Below are positions 16,943 through 26,080 of a DNA stretch of 64,000 nt, piece after piece. Location: NCBI GenBank assembly GCA_958295785.1, contig OY282377.1, positions 5,396,896 to 5,460,895 of the forward strand, given 5' to 3'. Below the pieces are notes generated by a model. It did no database searches. It saw nothing but the letters and a program-made list of their open reading frames with translations, and was not told the origin of the DNA. How positions within the stretch are numbered: position 1 is the first letter of the stretch; each line of letters begins with the position of its first letter. The translations under genes were made by a program, and so were the position numbers. The stretch is from an uncultured Latescibacterota bacterium. GTDB taxonomy: Bacteria; Latescibacterota; UBA2968.

Positions 16943-18376
16943 CTAACGCTCGTAGAGATACTCGGTGTAATCCCACTCGTAATCTCGAGAACTGCCCCAC
17001 GCGCTCTCGGCGTAGTACTGTGCTCGAATCTCGTCGTGTTTCTGCGTGAGGCGGTTTAGGTTTTCGGGGTGTCGCAAGGCGTCGTTGGTGTCTGCTTGCC
17101 AACTTGCGAGGCGAGTTTTTAACGCCTGCAACGCGGCGGTGTATGCCCGATCATCGGATAGATTTTCAAATTCCCAGGGGTCGTTCTGCAAGTCGTAAAG
17201 CTCGAACTCAGGCGGGCGTTCATAAAGATCATAAGCCGCCCGAACGCGCTTATTCGCGCCCGCAATCTCCTCTCGCGTCGCGCCAGATGCCCACTTTTGC
17301 GTCGGTTCCGAATAGCCCAGCGCGCTCGGGCTTGGGCGGTCTTGGAGCAGATTGGCGATGAGCTTGTATCGCCCATCGCGCACACAACGCTGTGGAAAAT
17401 ACGTGACCACGCCACCGCTTCCCCACTCGGCATACAGATGGGTTCGCCACGCCGCATCCTCCCCATTCAAAAGGGGCACAAAAGACGCCCCTGCCACGCC
17501 AGCGGGACATGCAATCCCCGCGATGTCTGTCACGGTCGGCAAAATATCGACCTGCGAGATCAATTCATCGCGCACGCGCCCTTCATTCATACCGGGGCAA
17601 CGCACAATCAGCGGAATGCGTAGCCCGCCCTCATAGCTCGATGTCTTCCCGCGCGAAAACTGCGCGCCGTGATCGGTTGTAAAAATCACGAGCGTATTTT
17701 CCGCCTTGCCCATCGCTTCCAACTGTTCCAACACCAATCCCACGCCCGTATCCAACCTGGACATGCAGTTGTAATAGTCCGCTGTCTCATCTCTGAGGCG
17801 CGGCGTATCAATGCCGACAAATGGGAGCGGCGCGACATCTTTGCCATCCAGCGGCCGTGCTGGTATGCCGAATTGTTGGCGGTGAAACGGCAGATGCGCG
17901 TCTGGAAAACTCATCTGCAAGAAAAACGGCTCATCTGACGAGTTCATAAACGCGCCCGCAACCTCGGCCATTTTGCGGACATCGCGGTTGGCAAAACTGA
18001 TCCACGCCTTGGGATTTTGCCACAAATCATAAGGAAAAGCGTCTTCCGGGTTGATATGCAGCTTTCCGATCAGCCCGGTGCGATACCCGGCGTTTTTCAA
18101 CAGATCGGGCAGATTGGGAAACCGATCGTACAGCGCGTATTTGTGGGTTGCCAACCCAAACTGACCATTCTGATGCGGATACAACCCAGTCAAAATACTC
18201 GCCCGTCCGGGACTGCACACGGCTTGCGTGGCATACATATTTTCAAAGCGCACGCCTTCGGAGGCCAGCTTATCCAGATGCGGCGTTTGTGCATGGGGAT
18301 CGCCATAACAACCCAGATGCTGTCCATTGTCTTCAGAAATCATGAGGAGAATATTATACCGCGTATGGGACGACAT
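16943..18376 (-). CDS. Sulfatase (N-sulfoglucosamine sulfohydrolase-like), CSPGR type
   Basis: A formylglycine-dependent sulfatase of 477 residues. Cys54 in CSPGRAS is the residue converted to formylglycine; the metal-binding Asp pair is in ISEDNGQHLGCYG (start) and TTDHGAQFS (middle), and GKLHI supplies the conserved Lys/His. The ISEDNGQH opening resembles heparan-N-sulfatase-like members. No signal peptide is evident. It leads a unit with the GH-A hydrolase. The maturation enzyme (FGE or anSME) is not in the window. Confidence 0.92.
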   Translation of the reverse strand: MSSHTRYNILLMISEDNGQHLGCYGDPHAQTPHLDKLASEGVRFENMYATQAVCSPGRASILTGLYPHQNGQFGLATHKYALYDRFPNLPDLLKNAGYRTGLIGKLHINPEDAFPYDLWQNPKAWISFANRDVRKMAEVAGAFMNSSDEPFFLQMSFPDAHLPFHRQQFGIPARPLDGKDVAPLPFVGIDTPRLRDETADYYNCMSRLDTGVGLVLEQLEAMGKAENTLVIFTTDHGAQFSRGKTSSYEGGLRIPLIVRCPGMNEGRVRDELISQVDILPTVTDIAGIACPAGVAGASFVPLLNGEDAAWRTHLYAEWGSGGVVTYFPQRCVRDGRYKLIANLLQDRPSPSALGYSEPTQKWASGATREEIAGANKRVRAAYDLYERPPEFELYDLQNDPWEFENLSDDRAYTAALQALKTRLASWQADTNDALRHPENLNRLTQKHDEIRAQYYAESAWGSSRDYEWDYTEYLYER

Positions 18377-18448
18377 CGCAAACTCCTAAGAGACTGTTTT
18401 AAGATTGTGACCCGCTATTCCAAACCCATCCCTATCCCAACAACCAAA

Positions 18449-18477
18449 TTGACATAACAATGGTGATACCCTATACT
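18449..18477 (+). promoter_or_regulatory. Sigma70-type promoter upstream of the K+ channel gene
   Basis: TTGACA at 18449-18454 and TATACT at 18472-18477 are separated by 17 bp. It points toward the gene at 18829, leaving a leader of about 345 bases that contains the hairpin repeats. Confidence 0.6.
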
Positions 18478-18549
18478 TTTGACCAGAATACAAGACAAAA
18501 AGTGCGAAGCTTAGAAACTGTCTTAAAACGAAATATGTCTTGTATCTTT

Positions 18550-18577
18550 GGGCGAGCACGGGGGCATCGCCCCTACG
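18550..18577 (+). repeat. Hairpin repeat family A, copy A1
   Basis: GGGCGAGCACGGGGGCATCG followed by CCCCTACG; stem GGGCGA/TCGCCC. Preceded, as in other copies, by CTTGTATCTTT. Confidence 0.75.
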
Positions 18578-18610
18578 TTTTTATTTTTCCATCTTGTATC
18601 TTGCCTTTTC

Positions 18611-18637
18611 GGGCGAGCACGGGGGCATCGCCCCTAC
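18611..18637 (+). repeat. Hairpin repeat family A, copy A2
   Basis: Same 27-base core as A1, 61 bp downstream in the same orientation, again with CTTGTATCTT before it. Confidence 0.75.
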
Positions 18638-18654
18638 ATTCTCTTTCCTCTAGG

Positions 18655-18765
18655 GAGGTCTTGATTCCCCCCTTCCTCGCAGGCACAGGCGAAGCCTACA
18701 ATGAGCGGAGCGAATAACGGGGGTTAGGGGGGTAGGTCCCGATAATTTGTAAGATGGCTTCTAAG
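18655..18765 (-). repeat. Dispersed repeat D, copy 2
   Basis: Reverse complement of the sequence at 1308-1372 (AGCCATCTTACAAATTATCG on the minus strand, then C-rich tracts), here with an insertion between the C-rich blocks. Confidence 0.65.
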
Positions 18766-18828
18766 AATCGCCCTGTCCGTTGACTCGTTTGTTTTGTCGT
18801 TATATCCACTTTTCGAGGACTTATAGAT

Positions 18829-20508
18829 ATGCCCAAAGGTGTTGCCACACAGCTTTCTCAGTTGATGCACAAGCGCGCCAATCGGCGGAATCTCGGCACT
18901 TTGTTCAAGTTGTTGTTGACCTTGGCGATCATCGTCGCGCTCTTCAGCGTCGTTTTCCGCATTCTCATACTCCGCGAAGGCCAAGAGGCGAGTTGGATTA
19001 CCGGGCTGTATTGGACGCTGACGACCATGTCCACCCTGGGATTTGGCGACATTACCTTTCAGGGCGATTTGGGGCGTTTGTTCTCTGTGCTGGTGTTGAT
19101 CACCGGCCTGGTCTTTTTGCTCATTGTGTTGCCATTTACTTTTATTCAGTTTTTTTACGCGCCGTGGATCCAAGCCCAATCCGAAGCCCGAGCCCCGCGT
19201 CAGTTGCCCCCCAGCACCCGTGGGCATGTCCTGTTGACCCACTACGACCCCATTGTACAAGCCCTCATCAATAAGCTGGATCGCTACCACTACACTTACT
19301 ATCTCCTCATGCCAGACGTGGCGGATGCCCTGCAACTCCACGACCAAGGCATCAACGTCGTAGTGGGGGATTTCGACAATCCGGAAACCTACGAGAAATT
19401 GCAGATCAAACAAGCCGCGCTCGTCGCCACAACAGATACGGACCCGATTAACACCCACGTCGCCTTCACCGTGCACGAACTCAATCCCACCGTGCCGATC
19501 ATCGCCCGTGCAGACGACCCGCGTTCCGTGGATATTCTCAAATTGGCGGGTTGCACGCATGTGCTTCAACTCGAAAAAATGCTCGGCGCATCGCTCGCTC
19601 GGCGCACGCAAAGCGGGGACGCCGCCGCGCATGTGATCGGTCAATACGAAGAACTGATCATCGCCGAAACCACGGCTGCCCATACGCCCCTTGTGGACAA
19701 AACGCTCGAGGAAATCGGCCTGCGAAAAAACCTGGGCCTCACGGCCATCGGGGTTTGGGAACGCGGCATTTTTCAATCCGCGCTGCCGGACACGCACATC
19801 GGCCCGCACACTGTCCTCGTGCTCACAGGCTCACAGCGTCAATTGGATCGGTTTAACGAATTGTTCTGCATCTACAAAGCGTCGAATGTGCCAGTCGTTA
19901 TCATCGGCGGCGGCGGGGTTGGCAGAGAAGCCGCACGCACCCTTGTCGAACTGGGTCTCGACTACCGCATTGTGGAAAAAGACCCGGACCAAGCACAAGG
20001 GTTGGACAACTGCATCGTGGGCAATGCCGCGGATTTTGAGGTGTTAAAAAGAGCAGATATTATGAACGCGCTGACGGTCATCATCACCACGCATGATGAT
20101 GATATCAATGTTTATCTCACGGTGTATTGCCGCCGACTCAATCCGGAAATTCAGATCATCAGCCGCGTCTCACAGGAAAAAAACATCGCAACCCTGCATC
20201 GCGCGGGCGCGGATTTCGTTATGTCTTATGCGTCAATGGGCGCAGACGCGATTTTCAACCTCTTAGAACGCAGCGACACCCTGACCTTGCCCGAGGGCCT
20301 CAGCGTGTTCAGAATGAAAATTCCCCGGTCCCTCGTTGGAAAAACCATTGCCAATTCATCCATTCGCAAAAACACGGGTTGCACGGTCATCGCTGTCAAC
20401 GGCACGCCTCCCGACCCCAATAAATCGCTGCCAAGAGCGGCGGAAATCATCCTGATCGGCAGCACAGAAGGGGAAAAGCGATTTTTGGATATGTATGCCG
20501 ATGTGTGA
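18829..20508 (+). CDS. Two-TM potassium channel with two RCK (TrkA-type) modules
   Basis: Residues 24-45 and about 80-105 are membrane helices flanking a pore loop with the selectivity filter TLGFGD (Thr69-Asp74), as in MthK/Kch-type K+ channels. After the pore come two tandem cytosolic RCK units, the first from about residue 132 (HVLLTHYDPIVQ) and the second from about 347 (VPVVIIGGGGVGREAA), each with a TrkA_N nucleotide fold and TrkA_C tail. The second has the canonical GGGGVG dinucleotide loop; the first is degenerate at this site. Gating by NAD(H), ATP or Ca2+ is possible but not readable. Single gene with its own promoter. Confidence 0.92.
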   Translation: MPKGVATQLSQLMHKRANRRNLGTLFKLLLTLAIIVALFSVVFRILILREGQEASWITGLYWTLTTMSTLGFGDITFQGDLGRLFSVLVLITGLVFLLIVLPFTFIQFFYAPWIQAQSEARAPRQLPPSTRGHVLLTHYDPIVQALINKLDRYHYTYYLLMPDVADALQLHDQGINVVVGDFDNPETYEKLQIKQAALVATTDTDPINTHVAFTVHELNPTVPIIARADDPRSVDILKLAGCTHVLQLEKMLGASLARRTQSGDAAAHVIGQYEELIIAETTAAHTPLVDKTLEEIGLRKNLGLTAIGVWERGIFQSALPDTHIGPHTVLVLTGSQRQLDRFNELFCIYKASNVPVVIIGGGGVGREAARTLVELGLDYRIVEKDPDQAQGLDNCIVGNAADFEVLKRADIMNALTVIITTHDDDINVYLTVYCRRLNPEIQIISRVSQEKNIATLHRAGADFVMSYASMGADAIFNLLERSDTLTLPEGLSVFRMKIPRSLVGKTIANSSIRKNTGCTVIAVNGTPPDPNKSLPRAAEIILIGSTEGEKRFLDMYADV

Positions 20509-20668
20509 GTTGAAAACAGCTATCAGCCCCCGCGCATCCACCCCTAAAGGCGACTTGTTTTGCCGACCACTGAGAGATTGGGGATTGGGTGGCCTTCTCT
20601 CCTTTCGCTTCTCACCTTCGGACCAGGTGAAAGGGTGGACCGGCCACCGAAACGCTGACCGCTTGTTT

Positions 20669-21100
20669 TATGCCAATTTGCTTTCAAGTTGTCCGTATCC
20701 TGCCTCCCATCAGGGATGAATGAGAAATGAGGAATGAGGAACAGACTTACGTAAAGCGTTTGGTTCTGCCTCCTGGTGGGTTGCCTTTGATGCCTTCGGC
20801 GACCTACTTTTTTTCAACAGCAAAAAAAAGTAGGCAAAAAATGCCGCTCTCATGCGCCGAGAGGCTGGCACAGCGCAAAGCGCTTCGTTGCACACACGAC
20901 AGGTGTTGGCCTGCAAGGTGGGTTGCCAGATGGATGTGGGTTGCGAGACGGCCTTGCGCGCTGTGCGTGATGGCTTTATCGGAGGGTGTTTTGTGATGGC
21001 ATTTTGCCAGGGCTTATTTGACGTACTGCGTAATGGCAAGAGGATCATTTGCAGGGAGCATATCGCATCACATTAGGACAATAGCTATTCAATTTGGTAT
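20669..21100. mobile_element. MITE-like element M, copy 1 (432 bp)
   Basis: Bounded by TATGCCAATTTG and TCAATTTGGTAT, which are imperfect inverted repeats. The interior (A-rich CAGCAAAAAAAAGTAGGC, GCCGAGAGGC, GGTGGGTTGC, GGCCTTGCGCGCTGTGCG) recurs at 27272-27734 and 42654-43117. Open frames of about 110 codons run through it but their conservation only mirrors the DNA. The remaining bases of 20509-21158 show no gene. Confidence 0.75.
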
Positions 21101-21158
21101 TTCGTCTTGCTTGAAGGGCGGTTGAACAGGGGCTGACTGCCGACCACTCTCCACTTCC

Positions 21159-21638
21159 CTACTCCTCGGCAATACTTCGATACTGCCCCCCATAAAACAA
21201 CAACGGCTCGCCTGCGCCCAATTCGCCATCTATAATCTCTCCGACGAACATATCGTGATCCCCAGCCGGCAGGATATTTACGAGTTTGCAATCGAGATAC
21301 CCGAGCGTGCCATCCAAAATCGGCGCGCCCGTTTTGCCATCGCGCCATTTTAGATCGGAAAAATCCTTTGGCCCCGGCGTGGCAAATCGGTTGGACAAAT
21401 GCTCTTGCTCGCGCGTTAGGATATTGATGGCATAACACTGACCGTCCGACAGCGCGCTGTGCATAGTCGCCGATTTATCAACCGATACCACAACGAGCGG
21501 CGGGTCGAGGGACAACGACATCACGGCATTGGCGGTCATGCCCGTTATGTCCCCGTTTTTGTATCGCGTAGTCACAACGGTGACACCCGTTGCAAACCGA
21601 CCCATAATATCGCGCTGTAGCCGTGCGTCAAATGCCAT
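21159..21638 (-). CDS. Flavin reductase-like FMN-binding protein
   Basis: A 159-residue member of the HpaC/RutF flavin reductase domain family, which supplies reduced FMN or FAD to monooxygenases. The family opening MGRFATGVTVVTT, the ITGMTANAVMSLSLDPP flavin-contact region and the GDHDMFVGEI segment are all visible. No oxygenase gene is adjacent, so its partner is unknown; it is the first gene left of a sulfatase pair but 220 bp away, with repeats between them. Confidence 0.88.
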   Translation of the reverse strand: MAFDARLQRDIMGRFATGVTVVTTRYKNGDITGMTANAVMSLSLDPPLVVVSVDKSATMHSALSDGQCYAINILTREQEHLSNRFATPGPKDFSDLKWRDGKTGAPILDGTLGYLDCKLVNILPAGDHDMFVGEIIDGELGAGEPLLFYGGQYRSIAEE

Positions 21639-21696
21639 ATATCCTCCGGAAAGACGGGAAACGTAAGACGCGAAAGGCGTGAAAGGCGATCAGTGT

Positions 21697-21723
21697 GTAG
21701 GGGCGATGCCCCCGTGCTCGCCC
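21697..21723 (-). repeat. Hairpin repeat family A, copy A3
   Basis: Reverse complement of the A core (GTAGGGGCGATGCCCCCGTG, then CTCGCCC) followed by CAAAGATGCAAG, the complement of the usual CTTGTATCTTTG flank. Confidence 0.75.
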
Positions 21724-21735
21724 AAAGATGCAAGA

Positions 21736-21797
21736 TTCAAATTTTGCCACAAAAAGCACGAGCGGGGTCCAACTGGCGATAGCCCGTTCAAAGGCAC
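21736..21797 (+). repeat. Dispersed repeat E, copy 1
   Basis: GCCACAAAAAGCACGAGCGG, then CAACTGGCGATAGCCCGTTC and AAAGGCACAA. Its reverse complement occurs at 58308-58372 with few differences; both lie next to a family A hairpin. Confidence 0.65.
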
Positions 21798-21859
21798 AAG
21801 ACGGGAGACGTAACGAGTGACCCGCTCACATCTCGCATCGGACGGACACAGGGGCCCTC

Positions 21860-23179
21860 CTATCCCTCACTTCTCGCCCGCAACCACGCTGCTGCCGGGG
21901 AATTGACCGATGCATGGTGGGCGGCGAGGTCTGCGGTCATGGTCGCTATCATTTCTCGGTGTTCGGGGGCGTCAAACAGATTGTTCACCTGAAGGGGATC
22001 GTTTTTGCGATCAAAGAGAATGGGGTCGTGGCCCTTCACATAAGCCAGTTCGTAATTGGGGGTGAACACGCCAGCGCGATTCGCGTCGTGGTGAATATAG
22101 CACACATCGTCCCATTCGACTGCGTCGCCGCGCAACAGGCCAGACGCATCGCGCCCGTGCTCGCGGCCACGGGGTTCAAATCCCATCAGGGTCAAAATGG
22201 TCGGCATAAAATCGACCGATCCGACCATGCGATCTATGCGCGTTCCGGGCGCGATTTTTTCGGGCCAGCGAATCAACATGGGCACGCGATACGCGGTTTC
22301 ATACAACTGATTCTTGCCCATCAACCCGTGCTCGCCCAGATATTCGCCGTGATCCGACGTGAAGACCACAATCGTATTGTCCAAAATCCCCTTTTCGCGC
22401 AACGCGGCGAGCATTTGGCCCACGCAATCGTCGATGAGTTTGACCATGCCGAAGTAATTGGCCGTGTGCCGGCGCAAGACATCGTCATTGGGCGCCTGCC
22501 TTGGAGGCACCCAACTAGGCCGATTTTCCTCATGGCGCGTCTCGGGCAACGGCATCTGTGCGGGGTCGTACATGGTGTCGTAGGGCGCACGCACGGTGAA
22601 CGGCGGGTGCGGGTCGGGAATGCTCAACATAAAACAAAACGGACGCTCGTGGTCGCGGGTCAAAAACGTGCGGGTTTTTTCGGTCAACCAATCCGTTGGA
22701 TACGTTTTCTCATCGCCCATGGTTTTGTAATTGAACGCAGTGGGTTGCATATCGCCCATGGTTGCATCTTCGATTTTCTTCCAATGCCCGCGGTTGAACA
22801 TGTACTCCGCATCGTCAAATCCCATCGTGCGCTCGGGGTGGACCCACCCGGGCCGCGGCGTGCCGTCCAGATGCCATTTGCCCGCATATCCGGTTTCGTA
22901 TCCGCGATCTTTCAACGCCTGTGCAAATGTAATCTCATCGCGGTTGAGCGGGATATTGTTGCGATGCGCGCCGTGAACATGCTCATAGCGTCCGGTGAGA
23001 AACACGCCTCTCGATGGCGTACACACCGCGACATTGACCATAAAATTCGTCAAAATCGCGCCCTCGTCTGCCAGCGAATCGATATGGGGTGTATGAACCA
23101 GCGTGCCGCCATAGGCACTCAAGGTCCAGCAACTTTGTTCGTCGGTGTGAATGACGAGAAGATTTGGAGGGTTTGCCAT
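21860..23179 (-). CDS. Sulfatase, CTPSR type
   Basis: A 439-residue sulfatase with Cys53 in CTPSRG as the formylglycine precursor. Metal-binding residues appear in HTDEQSCWTL and FTSDHGEYLGEHG, and GKWHLDG supplies the Lys/His pair. It starts 10 bp after the neighbouring sulfatase gene, so the two are co-transcribed. Lack of a signal peptide is shared by all three sulfatases here. The substrate is not evident; the EYLGEHGLMGKNQLYE region is typical of the broad choline-sulfatase/iduronate-type branch. Confidence 0.92.
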   Translation of the reverse strand: MANPPNLLVIHTDEQSCWTLSAYGGTLVHTPHIDSLADEGAILTNFMVNVAVCTPSRGVFLTGRYEHVHGAHRNNIPLNRDEITFAQALKDRGYETGYAGKWHLDGTPRPGWVHPERTMGFDDAEYMFNRGHWKKIEDATMGDMQPTAFNYKTMGDEKTYPTDWLTEKTRTFLTRDHERPFCFMLSIPDPHPPFTVRAPYDTMYDPAQMPLPETRHEENRPSWVPPRQAPNDDVLRRHTANYFGMVKLIDDCVGQMLAALREKGILDNTIVVFTSDHGEYLGEHGLMGKNQLYETAYRVPMLIRWPEKIAPGTRIDRMVGSVDFMPTILTLMGFEPRGREHGRDASGLLRGDAVEWDDVCYIHHDANRAGVFTPNYELAYVKGHDPILFDRKNDPLQVNNLFDAPEHREMIATMTADLAAHHASVNSPAAAWLRARSEG

Positions 23180-23189
23180 TGTTCGCTCC

Positions 23190-24563
23190 TTAGTGTTGGT
23201 TTAACCAAGGGTCGGCATTCTTTTTTAACCAACTGTCCATCTCTGCCCTCAGTTCTGCCACAAGGCCGGGATGATCCGCGGCGATATTTTTCAACTGATA
23301 GGGATCTGCCACATTATCGTGCAAAATGATCTCTTCGCGTTCGCGCGTTCGCGTGACCACAAATGTATGGCGATGCGTGCGTACGCCGCGCGAACCGCCC
23401 GAGGGATTGTCGGGGTTCACATTGAGATAGAGCGCGGAGGTCGGTCTTTGCCCTGCGCCACCCAAGAGAATATTGGAATAATCCGCTCCTTGCACGCTAT
23501 CGGGCACCTGCCCCACGCCCATGAGATTGAGCAAGGTGGGCATCAAATCGGGCGTGCCGATCAGCAGATCATCCGTGCCCGCTGAAATTCTTTTCGGCCA
23601 CCGGATGATAAACGGCACGGCAAACGACTCTTCGCAATGCACGGTCTTGCCCATGCAACCGTGACTGCCCATCATTTCCCCGTGGTCGGAGGTAAAGACC
23701 ACTATCGTATTTTCCTCCAGTCCCTCTGTTTTCAAACAGTCCAAAACGCGCCCAAAATTTTCATCCACGCCCGTCACCATCGCAAAATAGTGCTTCACAC
23801 TTGCGCGGGCAGCATCGCCGCGTTCATCTGTGGGCACATTGGGCCGCGTCAACAAATCTTCATAGGTCGCATCGCCGTAGCGCGCAACGTATTCTTCGGG
23901 CACTTGGCGAAACGGCATGTGCGGCGGGTTGTAGGAAATCACCATGGAAAATGGCTTGTCGGGATCGCGGTATTTGCCACCCATATTGCGAATATAATTT
24001 ATGGCGACATCGGTTTCGTGCTTGGTGGACCACTCCTGCGGATCGATGCGCCGTTCAATGGGATCATCCCCGGTCCAATAATGCGGGTTGAAGTGCCAAT
24101 CGCAACAGCCATAGGAATACCAAAAATCGCATCCGTGCCTGCGCGGCCCCGGCGGCGTGTACGAATCCCAAATCACGCCGTTTTTTCTTGGGCCTTCCGT
24201 GTATTCGGACTGCTCATTGGGCGGATCGAGATGAAATTTGCCCAAATACGCTTGGTGATAGCCGGCCTCGTGCAAAACATCTGAAAAGCACTGCGCGGTT
24301 TCCTTTAGGTAATTCCCATAGCGCGCAGTCGTCGAATTGACATTGCCCAGCACCCCATTGGCGTGGGGATATTGCCCGGTAAAAAGCATCGCCCGATACG
24401 GACTGCACACGGGCCTGTTGCTCACGGCATCGGTCAATACCAGACTCTCGGACGCAAACCGGTCGATATTGGGCGTCAAAACCGGGTCTTCATTCATGAA
24501 TCCCATGGCCTGTTTGCGATATTCGTCGGGAAATACAAATACCAGATTGGGATAATCAGCCAT
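23190..24563 (-). CDS. Sulfatase, CSPYR type
   Basis: A 457-residue sulfatase read from ATG 24563, chosen over the GTG two codons earlier because GAGAGG lies at the right distance. Cys53 in CSPYRA is the modification site; VFPDEYR, GKFHLDP and FTSDHGEMMGSHG provide the metal and substrate residues. It heads a two-gene sulfatase operon. The tail (DPYQLKNIA) has the usual sulfatase C-terminal DP-x-E/Q-xxNLA form. The cell thus carries three sulfatases with three different X in C-X-P-X-R within 8 kb. Confidence 0.92.
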   Translation of the reverse strand: MADYPNLVFVFPDEYRKQAMGFMNEDPVLTPNIDRFASESLVLTDAVSNRPVCSPYRAMLFTGQYPHANGVLGNVNSTTARYGNYLKETAQCFSDVLHEAGYHQAYLGKFHLDPPNEQSEYTEGPRKNGVIWDSYTPPGPRRHGCDFWYSYGCCDWHFNPHYWTGDDPIERRIDPQEWSTKHETDVAINYIRNMGGKYRDPDKPFSMVISYNPPHMPFRQVPEEYVARYGDATYEDLLTRPNVPTDERGDAARASVKHYFAMVTGVDENFGRVLDCLKTEGLEENTIVVFTSDHGEMMGSHGCMGKTVHCEESFAVPFIIRWPKRISAGTDDLLIGTPDLMPTLLNLMGVGQVPDSVQGADYSNILLGGAGQRPTSALYLNVNPDNPSGGSRGVRTHRHTFVVTRTREREEIILHDNVADPYQLKNIAADHPGLVAELRAEMDSWLKKNADPWLNQH

Positions 24564-24575
24564 TTTCACCTCTCA

Positions 24576-24640
24576 TACCAATGTGATTTGATGTTGTCCG
24601 TTCAGGGATGGATGAGGAATGGGGAACAGACGTTCCAAGG
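24576..24640. repeat. Fragment of MITE-like element M
   Basis: ATACCAATGTGATTTGATGT and the following AGGGATGGATGAGGAATGGG match the left end of element M; the rest is missing. Confidence 0.5.
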
Positions 24641-24692
24641 ATGGCGCGCTGTTCGCGCTCGACGAGCCACGGATGACGACGGTGGCGACGGT

Positions 24693-25802
24693 TTATTTTT
24701 TCCCCACCTGATCGTAAATGGCCTCTAATTTTTGCGTCTGTTTTTCCAAATTGTGTCGCGTTACAACATGGGCGCGGGCGGCGCGGTTGCGTTTGGGCGC
24801 GTTGAGCGCGGCGTCCAATCCCTCGGCCAAGCCGGCCACATCGCGTTCGGGAAACAGGAGGCCACACGTTTCGTCGATCACAACTTCGGGAATATCGGCG
24901 TGCAAAGACGAGACAACCGGAACGCCCATCGCCATCGCTTCGATCAACGCGACGGGCGCGCCGCCTTCGGTATCGCCATCTGCCGCTGTGACGCTCGGAT
25001 AGAGGAGCACGGTTGCCCGGCTCAATTCTTCAAGCGCGCCCGGATGCGGTAGCAGGCCCAACATGTTGACGCGCGCGCCAATGCGTAGATTTTGAATCTC
25101 GGCCTCCAACTGCGGGCGCAAAGGCCCGTCGCCGATCATCCGCAATTGGACGTCTGGATATTTGTCCGCAATTTTTGCAAATGCCCGAATCGCGTATCGC
25201 AATCCCTTTTTCTCCCGAAACACCGCGTACGTCAGCACCACCGGCGGGCCGTCTGCCGGCGCCGCGTCAAACGGGATTTTCGACACATCCACGCCCAGAT
25301 GTTGCACGACCACCCGATAGGCCGCACAGCCCAGCGCGATGAGCCGCTCGCCCATAAAAGGCCCTTCAACCAGAAACAGTTCGCCTTCGGCAAACAGCCG
25401 CTCGTACCGCCTCCGCCATATCCTCTGCCGGGGCAGTGCCGAGACATCCAGGCCGTAAAACGTCGTCACTATCGGGATGCCCACCCGTTGCTTTGCGGAC
25501 AAACACCGATAGCCTTCCTGCCCAAAATGCGCGTGGATGAGCGCGGCGTTGTGCTCGCGCAGCCAGTGCTCATACCCCATATACACGCCGCGCACCTTGC
25601 GAATAAGACGCAGGGCCATTCTGCGAGCGGGCGAAAAATCTTCTGTTGAAAAAACCGGCGCAATGGGAAACCGATCCAAATTCTGCCGCGCCTGTGTCAT
25701 CACAATGGGGCGATACCGCTTCAATGCGCGCATCTGATCGTATATCCAGCCCGCTGTCAAGGGCAAAAAGGGGTTGGCACTGTGCGCGATCACTGGTTTC
25801 AC
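24693..25802 (-). CDS. Glycosyltransferase family 4-type protein
   Basis: A 369-residue GT-B fold transferase. The C-terminal half contains the nucleotide-sugar signature GDTEGGAPVALIEAMAMGVP with the E-x7-E pattern, and the central REKKGLRYAIRAFA and MIGDGPLRPQLE segments common to GT4 enzymes such as colanic-acid and exopolysaccharide transferases. It starts with GTG. It stands alone between a sulfatase operon and the selenoprotein region, so its glycan product is unknown; surface or extracellular polysaccharide is a reasonable guess. Confidence 0.9.
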   Translation of the reverse strand: MKPVIAHSANPFLPLTAGWIYDQMRALKRYRPIVMTQARQNLDRFPIAPVFSTEDFSPARRMALRLIRKVRGVYMGYEHWLREHNAALIHAHFGQEGYRCLSAKQRVGIPIVTTFYGLDVSALPRQRIWRRRYERLFAEGELFLVEGPFMGERLIALGCAAYRVVVQHLGVDVSKIPFDAAPADGPPVVLTYAVFREKKGLRYAIRAFAKIADKYPDVQLRMIGDGPLRPQLEAEIQNLRIGARVNMLGLLPHPGALEELSRATVLLYPSVTAADGDTEGGAPVALIEAMAMGVPVVSSLHADIPEVVIDETCGLLFPERDVAGLAEGLDAALNAPKRNRAARAHVVTRHNLEKQTQKLEAIYDQVGKK

Positions 25803-25900
25803 GCGCTTTCTCCAAAATCAGTGGTTGGTGGTCAGCAGTCAGTCTCCGCACAACAGCCCCAAAACCCGACGTACTTTGATGTACCCCGTTCCGCTGAATC

Positions 25901-25927
25901 GGACAGGCACGGGGGCCTGTCCCTGCG
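25901..25927 (+). repeat. Hairpin repeat family B, copy B1
   Basis: GGACAGGCACGGGGGCCTGT then CCCTGCG; stem GGACAGGC/GCCTGTCC, loop ACGGGG as in family A. The rest of 25803-26080 shows no gene; a TATAAT hexamer at 25998-26003 could be a -10 box for the next gene. Confidence 0.75.
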
Positions 25928-26080
25928 ATTTCCATGCGTTGCTTCGCCGATTCGCTTTCCGACTTCATTGGCTATCTCCTCGGGTTGACTTTTGTAGTAT
26001 AATACGGTACTTTTGAAATCGCAATCAAAGACTGTTTGCAATACATCTGCGTCGCCCGGTTCTCAATAGGATACCCGCCC

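Larger units (their letters stand above)
18377..18828. other. Intergenic region with promoter and repeats
   Basis: This 450-bp gap between divergent genes holds a good sigma70 promoter facing the channel gene, two hairpin repeats (family A) and repeat D. No gene is seen. Confidence 0.6.

Noticed and set aside
20710-21048. 112-codon minus-strand frame conserved at 27312-27683 and 42821-43216
   Set aside because: The conservation equals that of the DNA repeat (element M); frames break differently in each copy and no start or ribosome site is shared.
22165-22200. GGGGTTCAAATCCCATCAG as a tRNA T-arm
   Set aside because: It lies within the sulfatase coding frame and no acceptor or D-arm can be formed around it. 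I saw no tRNA or rRNA gene in the window.
21914-23329. 471-codon open frame on the plus strand
   Set aside because: It is fully antisense to the CTPSR sulfatase and its product is Arg/His-rich with no domain; the minus-strand gene has all catalytic motifs.
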